A DNA stretch of 7,005 nt from Clostridia bacterium (GTDB taxonomy: Bacteria; Bacillota; Clostridia; TANB77; CAG-508), in the NCBI GenBank assembly GCA_022791735.1, contig JAAVZQ010000097.1, forward strand, positions 1 to 7,005. The letters run 5' to 3'. Positions 1-5,909 of this stretch are shown one piece after another. The notes beneath the pieces are model-generated. The model had not been told where the DNA came from. It worked only from the letters and a program-made list of their open reading frames with translations, and searched no databases. Made by a program: the position numbers and the translations under genes. Every line of letters begins with the position of its first letter. The first letter of the stretch is position 1.

Positions 1-672
1 TTGCGCATTATGGTAGAGATTTAGATGGAGATATAAGATTAATAGATTTACTAGAAGAGATAAACAAAATAGAAGGTTTAGAGAGAATAAGGATAGGCTC
101 ATTAGAACCAAGACTTTTGACAGAAGAATTTGTAGATAGATTAAAAAAATTAGAAAAGATGTGTCATCATTTTCATTTATCTCTTCAAAGTGGATGTACA
201 GAAACTTTAAAAAGAATGAATAGAAAATACACTAAAGAAGATATATTAGAACTTGCAAAAAGGCTTAGAGAGAATTTTGAAGATGCAATATTAACAGCAG
301 ACATTATTGTAGGGTTTCCTCGGAGAAACAGAAGAAGAATTTTCTGTAACTTATGAAACTTTAAAAGAAATTAAGTTATATAAAATTCATGTTTTTATGT
401 ATTCTGTAAGACAAGGAACGCGTGCTGCAAATTTTGAAAATCAAGTTTTGCCAGAAATAAAAGAAAAGAGAAGTAAAATACTTTTAGAACTTTCAGACAA
501 GGTACAAAAAGAGATAAATGAAAGTTATGTGGGGAAAAAAGTTAAAGTCTTAGTAGAAGAGAGACAAGGAGATGTATATAAAGGGCATACTGCAAATTAC
601 ATTCAGGTTATAATGAAATCACAAGAAGATATACGAAATAAAATAATAGAGATAGAGTTTAGCTGTGATTAG
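1..672 (+). CDS. mtaB: MtaB, tRNA ms2t6A methylthiotransferase, 3' part, with one CGG +1 recoding site
   Basis: This is the C-terminal part of a radical SAM methylthiotransferase, which adds a methylthio group to N6-threonylcarbamoyladenosine at tRNA position 37. The 5' end, including the iron-sulfur and radical SAM cysteines, lies outside the window. The reading frame runs from base 3 and encodes about 222 residues if one +1 shift is allowed. Family signatures are RIRIGSLEPR, HFHLSLQSGC and KRMNRKY, then VGFP-G-ETEEEF, YSVRQGTRAA and a C-terminal TRAM domain from about YVGKKVKVLVEER. The shift is at in-frame CGG 321-323. Without it the frame ends at TGA 354-356; with C321 skipped the protein runs to TAG 670-672. 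Both halves match the family with nothing missing, so I read it as one recoded gene rather than a pseudogene. The alternative is a single-base insertion or sequencing error. Confidence 0.88.
321..324 (+). other. CGGA +1 recoding site in mtaB (Gly)
   Basis: In-frame CGG followed by A, preceded by CCT (Pro). The family expects glycine in the VGFPGETEEEF motif; GGA at 322-324 supplies it and sets the downstream frame. Confidence 0.8.
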
Positions 673-693
673 TAACAAAAATGAAATTATATA

Positions 694-722
694 TTGCAAA
701 GTATAGAAAAAAGTGGTATGCT
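694..722 (+). promoter_or_regulatory. Putative sigma-A promoter for serS with overlapping palindrome
   Basis: A -35-like TTGCAA (694-699), a 17-base spacer and a -10-like TATGCT (717-722) preceded by TGG (an extended -10) lie in the gap between mtaB and serS. The -10 sits inside a short inverted repeat, TGGTAT-GCTT-ATACCA (714-729), which could be a repressor site or chance. The element is inferred from consensus only. Confidence 0.4.
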
Positions 723-758
723 TATACCATAAATTTTAGTAAAAAAGGGGATTAAATT

Positions 759-2042
759 ATGATAGATATAAAATTAATTAGAGAGAACCCTGAACTTGTT
801 AAGGAAAATATAAAAAAGAAATTCCAAGAACACAAACTAGAACTTGTAGATAAAGTAATAGAATTAGATAAGTTAAGACGTGAAACATCACTTAAAGGGG
901 ATACTTTAAGGGGAGATAGAAATAAATTAAGTGAGCAAATAGGAAGTTTAATGCGTGATGGAAGAAAAGATGAGGCAGAAAAAATTAAGGCTGATGTAAA
1001 AAGAATAAATGATGAGCTTCTTGAAATAGAAAAATTAGAAGAGAAATACAAAGAAGAAGTAAACAACATTATGATGAAAATTCCTAATATTATACATGAA
1101 ACAGTTCCTATTGGAAAAGATGATAGTGAAAATGTGGAAGTGCAAAAATATGGAGAACCTATAATACCAGATTATGAAATTCCATATCATGCAGAAATAA
1201 TGGAAAAATTTTCTGGAATAGATTTAGATTCTGCAAGAGAAGTTTCAGGAAATGGATTTTATTATCTTACAGGAAATATTGCAAGACTTCATTCTGCAAT
1301 TTTAAGTTATGCAAGAGATTTCATGATAAATAAAGGATTTACATATGCAATTCCACCATTTATGATAAGATCAGATGTTGTAACTGGTGTTATGAGTTTT
1401 GAAGAAATGGATGCTATGATGTATAAAATAGAGGGAGAAGACCTTTATTTAATTGGAACAAGTGAGCATTCAATGATAGGAAAATTTAAAGGGAAAATCT
1501 TAGAGAGTGAAAAAATGCCATATACAATGACATCATATTCACCATGTTTTAGAAAAGAAAAGGGTTCTCATGGAATCGAAGAAAGAGGAGTATATAGAAT
1601 ACACCAATTTGAAAAACAAGAAATGATAGTAGTATGTGAGCCAGAAGACAGCTATGAGTGGTATGATAAAATGTGGTCATATACAGTAGAGCTATTTAGA
1701 AGTTTGGATATACCAGTTCGTACACTTGAGTGTTGCTCAGGAGATTTAGCAGACTTAAAAGCAAAAAGCGTAGATGTTGAGGCTTGGAGCCCAAGACAGA
1801 AAAAGTATTTTGAGGTTGGAAGCTGCTCAAACCTTACAGATGCACAAGCTAGACGTCTTGGAATTAGAATAAAGAAAAAGAGCGGAAAAGAAACATATTT
1901 TGCACATACTTTAAATAATACAGTAGTTGCTCCACCACGTATGTTAATTGCTTTCTTAGAAAATAATTACCAAGCAGATGGAACAGTTAAAATACCAAAA
2001 GTGTTACAATCATATATGGGAGGACTAGAAAAGCTCGGATAG
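759..2042 (+). CDS. serS: Seryl-tRNA synthetase
   Basis: A class II aminoacyl-tRNA synthetase that charges tRNA-Ser with serine in the cytoplasm. Its 427 residues are the usual bacterial length. The N-terminal coiled-coil tRNA-binding arm spans about residues 1-110 and begins MIDIKLIRENPE. The catalytic core has TSE (234-236), a motif 2 region FRKEKGSHGIEERGVYR with Arg265, and motif 3 as TVVAPPRMLIAFLENN with Arg394. The C-terminus KIPKVLQSYMGG is typical. The ATG at 759 follows AAGGGG (745-750) at a slightly long spacing. The gene has no in-frame CGG and no frameshift. Two CGG triplets occur out of frame (1883-1885 across AGC GGA, 2036-2038 across CTC GGA), which makes it a useful internal control for the recoding hypothesis. 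No T-box leader is visible in the 86-base upstream gap. Confidence 0.97.
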   Translation: MIDIKLIRENPELVKENIKKKFQEHKLELVDKVIELDKLRRETSLKGDTLRGDRNKLSEQIGSLMRDGRKDEAEKIKADVKRINDELLEIEKLEEKYKEEVNNIMMKIPNIIHETVPIGKDDSENVEVQKYGEPIIPDYEIPYHAEIMEKFSGIDLDSAREVSGNGFYYLTGNIARLHSAILSYARDFMINKGFTYAIPPFMIRSDVVTGVMSFEEMDAMMYKIEGEDLYLIGTSEHSMIGKFKGKILESEKMPYTMTSYSPCFRKEKGSHGIEERGVYRIHQFEKQEMIVVCEPEDSYEWYDKMWSYTVELFRSLDIPVRTLECCSGDLADLKAKSVDVEAWSPRQKKYFEVGSCSNLTDAQARRLGIRIKKKSGKETYFAHTLNNTVVAPPRMLIAFLENNYQADGTVKIPKVLQSYMGGLEKLG

Positions 2043-2114
2043 GCTCAAACAATAATTGTACTACTTGTTTCTTGTTCGAGCAGGAAATTAGTATGATTTA
2101 TTTATTATTCGAGC
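2034..2114 (+). repeat. serS-engB gap with repeated TTCGAGC motifs and nested inverted repeats
   Basis: TTCGAGCAG occurs at 2075-2083 and again at 2108-2116. The first copy can pair with upstream sequence: GCTCAAACAA (2043-2052) against TTGTTCGAGC (2072-2081), with 9 of 10 positions matching. The second copy could pair with GCTCGGATA at the serS 3' end (2034-2042), with one mismatch-type position. The same TTCGAGC heptamer forms the ends of the long palindrome after proS. It may be a short dispersed repeat or an RNA structure between serS and engB; there is no clear T-tract terminator. Confidence 0.4.
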
Positions 2115-2127
2115 AGAAGGAGAAGAG

Positions 2128-2711
2128 ATGATAGTAAAAAATCCAAAATTTGAAATATCAGCAGTAAGTAAAAAACAATATCCAAATAATAATTTGCCAG
2201 AAATAGTACTTGCTGGTAAATCTAATGTACGGAAAATCATCATTTATAAACACTCTAATAAATAGGAAAAGTTTAGCAAGGACTAGTAGTGAGCCACGGG
2301 AAGACAAGGCAAATAAATTTTTATAACATAGATGAAAAGTTTTATTTTGTTGATTTGCCCGGTTACGGGTATAGTAAAATGTCAAAAAAAGAGCAAGAGC
2401 AGGTAGGCAAATTTATAGAAGAATATTTATTCTCAAGAGAAAATATTTCTTTGATTGTACTAATTTTGGATATAAGGCATAAGCCTACGGAGAATGACAA
2501 AATGATGTATGAATATATAAAGAGTACAAATAAGCCATATTTGATAGTTGCAAATAAAGCTGATAAAATTGCAGTAACCAAGGTAGATGCAAGCGTTTTA
2601 GAAATAAAAAAAGAGCTTTGTTTAGGGGAAAGTGAAGTGATTATTCCATTTTCTGCAGAAAGAAAAATATATACAGAAAATGCATGGAAAAACCTTGGAT
2701 ATCCTAATTAA
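2128..2711 (+). CDS. engB: EngB/YsxC/YihA ribosome-biogenesis GTPase, with two CGG +1 recoding sites
   Basis: A small TRAFAC-class GTPase needed for 50S ribosomal subunit assembly and usually essential. The reading starts at ATG 2128, five bases after AAGGAG (2117-2122). With two +1 shifts it gives 193 residues, the family's normal size. N-terminal MIVKNPKFEISAVSKKQYP and LPEIVLAGKSNV lead into the P-loop, where CGGA (2230-2233) supplies Gly35 of GKSNVGKSS. CGGG (2297-2300) then supplies Gly57 of the SEPGKTRQINFY segment (G2). The rest is FVDLPGYGYSKM (G3), VANKADKI (G4) and IPFSAE (G5). Without the first shift translation stops at 2263-2265; with only the first, at 2324-2326. All G motifs are intact apart from the two shifts. 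A pseudogene would be surprising for an essential GTPase. CGG out of frame in CCC GGT and TAC GGG (2360, 2366) causes no shift. Confidence 0.9.
2230..2233 (+). other. CGGA +1 recoding site in the engB P-loop (Gly35)
   Basis: In-frame CGG+A after GTA (Val). It occupies the second glycine of the Walker A sequence GKSNVGKSS, which is nearly invariant in the family. Confidence 0.82.
2297..2300 (+). other. CGGG +1 recoding site in engB (Gly57)
   Basis: In-frame CGG+G after CCA (Pro), counted in the frame set by the first engB shift. It supplies the glycine of the conserved PGKT element. This is the only CGGG among the seven sites. Confidence 0.8.
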
Positions 2712-2734
2712 TTACGAAAGGAAAGAGAAAAACT

Positions 2735-3321
2735 GTGAAACTTGGTGCAGATAACGAAACACTAGCAGAAAATAGAGTGCTAATTTTATACATATTATCA
2801 TTATTAGAAGAAGCAGTAAATAATAGTGCATTATATAAATTAGTTTTATCAATACAGGATATGAATTACTTTTACTTTCAACAATTTTTATTAGATTTAG
2901 AAGAAAACAAATATATAGTAGATTATGAAAAAGATGATGGTACAGTTTATGAGATAACAGAAAATCGGAAGAAGTACGTTAAATTTAACAATTGATATGC
3001 TTCCTCGGAATTATTAAACAAAAAGTGGATTCAAAGCTAAAAGGAGAACTTAGGGAAATTAGAAATGAATCAGCAATTAGAGCAGAATTTATTCCACTTA
3101 GTGAAACAGAGTTTATTGTAAAATGTAAAATTATTGAAAATAATGTTATTATATTTGAAATTCAAACACTTGCAAACTCTAGAGAACAAGCGGTTAAAAT
3201 TGTACAAAATTGGGAAGAAAATACTGGAGAAATATATCCAAAAGTTATTGAGTTGTTAAATAGAGAACGACAAAACGAAGTTGAAGAACAAATAGATTTT
3301 TTAGAGAAGGAAGGAGAATAG
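2735..3321 (+). CDS. DUF4364 family protein, with two CGG +1 recoding sites
   Basis: I recognise this as the clostridial DUF4364 family, of unknown function. The N-terminal half resembles a winged-helix domain (ENRVLILYILSLLEEAV, MNYFYFQQFLLDLEENKYI, TVYEITENG). The C-terminal half is the family's second domain (FIVKCKIIENNVIIFEI, REQAVKIVQNWEENTGEIYPKVIELL). The proposed start is GTG 2735, with AAAGGA at 2717-2722 at a rather long spacing. With +1 shifts at CGGA 2966-2969 (Gly78, ITEN-G-RSTL) and CGGA 3006-3009 (Gly91, MLP-G-IIKQK) it is 194 residues, ending at TAG 3319-3321. Without the shifts the frame stops at 2993-2995, or at 3015-3017 if only the first occurs. The 12 codons between the shifts read as a sensible helix, so both shifts are needed. 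It ends one base before proS, suggesting coupling. An out-of-frame CGG in GCG GTT (3191) is harmless. Confidence 0.82.
2966..2969 (+). other. CGGA +1 recoding site in the DUF4364 gene (Gly78)
   Basis: In-frame CGG+A after AAT (Asn). It gives the ITENGRS turn at the end of the winged-helix beta wing, where such proteins usually have a TE-x-G motif. Confidence 0.78.
3006..3009 (+). other. CGGA +1 recoding site in the DUF4364 gene (Gly91)
   Basis: In-frame CGG+A after CCT (Pro), in the frame created by the site at 2966. It gives MLPGIIKQKVDSKL and connects to the intact C-terminal half of the protein. Confidence 0.78.
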
Positions 3322-3322
3322 T

Positions 3323-4762
3323 ATGGCAGATAAACAAGAATTTGTAAAAGATATTGCAAATATAGATGAAGAGTTTGCAAATTGGTATACAGATATAGTC
3401 ATAAAAGCAGAGCTAGCAGATTATACAGAGACAAAAGGGTGTATTGCAATTAAACCTTATGGTTTTGCAATATGGGAAAATATAAAAGATTACGCAGATA
3501 AATTATTTAAAGAATCAGGAGTACAAAATGTGTATTTACCAATGCTTATACCAGAAAGTTTACTTCAAAAGGAAAAAGACCATGTAGAAGGATTTGCACC
3601 AGAGGTAGCTTTTGTTACAGAAGCAGGAGGGAAAAAATTAGATGAAAAGTTATGTATAAGACCTACATCTGAAACAATGTTTTCAACACTTTACTCAAAA
3701 TGGCTTAAATCATGGAGAGATTTACCAATGGTATATAATCAATGGTGTAGTGTATTAAGATGGGAAAAGGAGACAAGACCATTTTTGCGTTCTCGTGAAT
3801 TTTTATGGCAAGAAGGACATACAATTCATGAAACAGAAAAAGAAGCTGTTGAAAGAACAATGCAAATGCTTGAAATATATGAAAAAGTTGTAGAAGAATT
3901 GCTTGCAATTCCAGTACTTAAAGGTAAGAAAACTGAAAGTGAAAAATTTTCTGGAGCAGAAGATACATACACAATAGAAACACTTACAAGAGATGGAAGG
4001 GCATTACAATCAGGAACTTCACATTATTTTGGACAAAACTTTACAAAACCTTTTGAGGTAAAATTCCAAAATAGAGAAGGTAAAGAAGAATATGCATATC
4101 AAACATCTTGGGGAATTAGTACAAGACTAATGGGAGCGCTTATTATGGCACATGGTGATGAAAGAGGGTTAAAGCTTCCACCAAGAGTTGCACCAATTCA
4201 AGTAAAAATAATACCAATTGCAATGCATAAAGCAGGCGTTTTAGAAAAGGCCGAAGAATTAAAGGAAGTTTTGAAAAAAGAATTTAGAGTAGAAGTTGAC
4301 AGTAGAGAACAAGTTACACCAGGATTTAAGTTTAATGAATGTGAATTAAAGGGAATTCCATTAAGAATTGAAATAGGACCAAGAGATATAGAAAATGGAA
4401 AATGTATAATTGTTAGAAGAGATACTTTAGAGAAGAAAGAAATAGAACTTGTAAATCTAGAAAGCGAAGTAAGAAAATGTTTAGAAGATATACAAAAAAA
4501 CATGTATGATATGTGTAAGAAAAGACTAGAAGAAAAGACACAAGTTGCATATACACTAGAAGAATTTGAAAAGAAGATAAATGATAACCAAGGTTATATT
4601 AAGGCAATGTGGTGTGGAAATAATGAGTGTGAGGAGAAGATAAAAGAACTTACAGGGGCACACTCAAGATGTATACCTTTTGAAGAAGAACATTTATCGG
4701 ATACTTGTGTGTGCTGTGGAAGGCAAGCAAAGCATGAGGTGTATTGGGGACGCCAATATTAA
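3323..4762 (+). CDS. proS: Prolyl-tRNA synthetase, short eukaryote/archaeal-like type
   Basis: A class II synthetase that charges tRNA-Pro. At 479 residues, and without the bacterial editing insertion between motifs 2 and 3, it belongs to the eukaryote/archaeal-like ProRS type found in many Clostridia. Visible elements are IKPYGFAIWENI (about 43-54, motif 1), RPTSETMF (PTSE at 114-117), RWEKETRPFLRSREFLWQEGHT (motif 2, to residue 167), and MGALIMAHGDERGLKLPPR (270-288, motif 3). An anticodon-binding domain follows, then a C-terminal zinc-ribbon-like region with CGNNEC and CVCC cysteines ending in Tyr (YWGRQY). The ATG is one base after the DUF4364 stop, with GAAGGAGA inside that gene as ribosome binding site. 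There is no in-frame CGG; Arg uses AGA, CGT and, at 4750-4752, CGC. One CGG is out of frame (4698-4700, TCG GAT). Confidence 0.97.
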   Translation: MADKQEFVKDIANIDEEFANWYTDIVIKAELADYTETKGCIAIKPYGFAIWENIKDYADKLFKESGVQNVYLPMLIPESLLQKEKDHVEGFAPEVAFVTEAGGKKLDEKLCIRPTSETMFSTLYSKWLKSWRDLPMVYNQWCSVLRWEKETRPFLRSREFLWQEGHTIHETEKEAVERTMQMLEIYEKVVEELLAIPVLKGKKTESEKFSGAEDTYTIETLTRDGRALQSGTSHYFGQNFTKPFEVKFQNREGKEEYAYQTSWGISTRLMGALIMAHGDERGLKLPPRVAPIQVKIIPIAMHKAGVLEKAEELKEVLKKEFRVEVDSREQVTPGFKFNECELKGIPLRIEIGPRDIENGKCIIVRRDTLEKKEIELVNLESEVRKCLEDIQKNMYDMCKKRLEEKTQVAYTLEEFEKKINDNQGYIKAMWCGNNECEEKIKELTGAHSRCIPFEEEHLSDTCVCCGRQAKHEVYWGRQY

Positions 4763-4888
4763 AATTCGAGCGATAAGCACTATCTGGCGTTGTTGCTACT
4801 CGATAAATTTCACATCAACGTGCACCAGCACGCCTCTGTGAACATTTATCTCGCGTGCCTAGCCATATAGCACTTCTAGCTCGAATTT
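4762..4888 (+). repeat. 127-base imperfect palindrome (long hairpin or MITE-like element) after proS
   Basis: AAATTCGAGC (4762-4771) and GCTCGAATTT (4879-4888) are perfect 10-base inverted arms. Inside them, GCACTAT..TGGC (4777-4788) is complementary with wobbles to GCCATATAGCAC (4862-4873), and ATAAAT..CAC (4803-4813) to GTGAACATTTAT (4838-4849). The centre is a small hairpin CGTGC-ACCA-GCACG (4819-4832). All arms share a centre near 4825, so the whole element folds as one long hairpin beginning at the proS stop codon. It is visibly richer in G+C than its surroundings. It may be a non-autonomous repeat element, a structured transcript end or part of a leader RNA. I see no target-site duplication and no T-tract. 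Confidence 0.6.
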
Positions 4889-4960
4889 AGATAAATAAAG
4901 AATGTAGATAAATAGAAAAGGGATGAAGCAGTAACAACGACGCAAGATGGGGCTTATCGC
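4770..4960 (+). promoter_or_regulatory. Candidate cis-regulatory RNA leader of folD with competing pairings
   Basis: GCGATAAGC (4770-4778) is the exact reverse complement of GCTTATCGC (4952-4960). Further inward, ATCT (4782-4785) pairs with AGAT (4945-4948), and GTTGTTGCT (4789-4797) with AGTAACAAC (4930-4938), with one G-U wobble. This pairing uses the same left strand as the palindrome 4762-4888, so the two folds are partly mutually exclusive. The second fold ends seven bases before the folD ribosome binding site GGAGGT (4967-4972). That geometry would suit attenuation or translation control, but nested copies of a repeat would look the same. I recognise no known riboswitch consensus. Confidence 0.4.
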
Positions 4961-4976
4961 CTTAATGGAGGTAATA

Positions 4977-5823
4977 ATGGAAATAATAGATGGACGAGCT
5001 CTTGCACAAAACGTAAGAGAGAATTTAAAAGCAGAAGTTGAAGAACTAAAAAAGGATGGAATAATACCTAAATTTGCAGTAATTCTTATTGGAAATGATA
5101 AAGCTTCTCTTACGTATGTAAAAAGTAAAAATAAAGCTTGCAAAGAACTTGGAATTGAGTATGAAGAAATATTACTTGGTGAAGAGACTACTATGGAAGA
5201 ATTATTAGATATAATAGATGAATTAAATGGAAGAAAAGATATATCTGGAATTTTACTTCAAAGCCCAATACCACCACATTTAGATATTAATGAGGCATTT
5301 AGAAGAATAAACCCTAGCAAAGATGTGGATGGATTTAATCCATATAATGTTGGAAAACTTTGCTTAAATCAAGACACATTTGTATCTTGCACGCCTTATG
5401 GGATAATGAAGATATTTGAAGCTTACGATATTCCTTTAGATGGAAAAAATGCAGTAGTTATAGGAAGAAGTAATATTGTTGGTAAACCAATGTCACTTAG
5501 TTTACTTAACAGAAATGCAACAGTTACAATTTGTCACTCAAAAACAAAGAACTTAAAAGAACTTACAAGAGAGGCGGATATAGTAATTGCAGCAATAGGT
5601 AAAAAGCATTTTGTTACTGAGGATATGATAAAGGAGCGGAGCAGTTGTAATAGATGTAGGAATAAATAGGACTGATGAGGGAATATTTGGAGATGTAGAT
5701 TTTGAAAATGTAAAAAGTAAAACTTCGTTCATTACGCCAGTGCCTGGGGGGGTAGGGCCAATGACCGTAGCAATGCTTATGACTAATATTGTAAAAGCTG
5801 CAAAACAAAAAGTATTAAATTAA
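4977..5823 (+). CDS. folD: FolD, methylene-THF dehydrogenase/cyclohydrolase, with one CGG +1 recoding site
   Basis: A bifunctional cytoplasmic enzyme that oxidises 5,10-methylene-THF to methenyl-THF with NADP and hydrolyses it to 10-formyl-THF, supplying one-carbon units. The start is ATG 4977, four bases after GGAGGT (4967-4972); an upstream in-frame ATG (4947) lies in the leader and has no comparable site. With one +1 shift it is 281 residues, the normal length. Motifs are the catalytic YxxxK (Tyr47, Lys51), ILLQSPIP (92-99), KDVDGF (115-120), the nucleotide-binding GRSNIVGKP (163-171) and PGGVGPMT (256-263). At CGGA 5637-5640 the shift supplies Gly221 of IKE-G-AVVIDVGIN. Without it translation stops at TAG 5667-5669 and loses the PGGVGPMT region. 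Out-of-frame CGG in GCG GAT (5575) is tolerated. A hairpin terminator follows. Confidence 0.93.
5637..5640 (+). other. CGGA +1 recoding site in folD (Gly221)
   Basis: In-frame CGG+A after GAG (Glu). It supplies the conserved glycine of the GAVVIDVGIN strand. A purine-rich AAAGGAG lies directly upstream (5630-5636), but the other sites have no equivalent at that distance. Confidence 0.8.
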
Positions 5824-5849
5824 GTTAGATATATAATTTTAAGGTTTAG

Positions 5850-5890
5850 AGAGATTTTATACATTTTATGTATAAGGTCTCTTGTTTTAC
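5850..5890 (+). terminator. Rho-independent terminator after folD
   Basis: A 15-base stem AGAGATTTTATACAT (5850-5864) pairs with ATGTATAAGGTCTCT (5868-5882) across a TTT loop with G-U wobbles, followed by a T-rich tract (TGTTTTAC). It lies 26 bases after the folD stop and before the dprA ribosome binding site. The stem is AT-rich, so its strength is uncertain. Confidence 0.65.
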
Positions 5891-5909
5891 TTTGAAAGAA
5901 GGTGAGAAA

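Noticed and set aside
673..758. T-box riboswitch upstream of serS
   Set aside because: The gap is too short and has no T-box sequence or specifier stem. The same is true for proS, which starts one base after the preceding gene.
752..1069. Open frames on the minus strand inside serS, proS, folD and dprA
   Set aside because: They are shadows of well-supported + strand genes, with no ribosome binding sites or recognisable protein features.
4762..4962. A tRNA gene (ideally a quadruplet-reading tRNA-Gly) or a known riboswitch in the proS-folD gap
   Set aside because: There is no GGTTCRA-type T-arm, no acceptor pairing of tRNA size and no 3' CCA. I also see no consensus of the tetrahydrofolate riboswitch.
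5868..5909. Longer start for dprA at ATG 5868
   Set aside because: It lies in the folD terminator hairpin and lacks a ribosome binding site. ATG 5910 has GAAGGTGA at good spacing and begins at the family's core.
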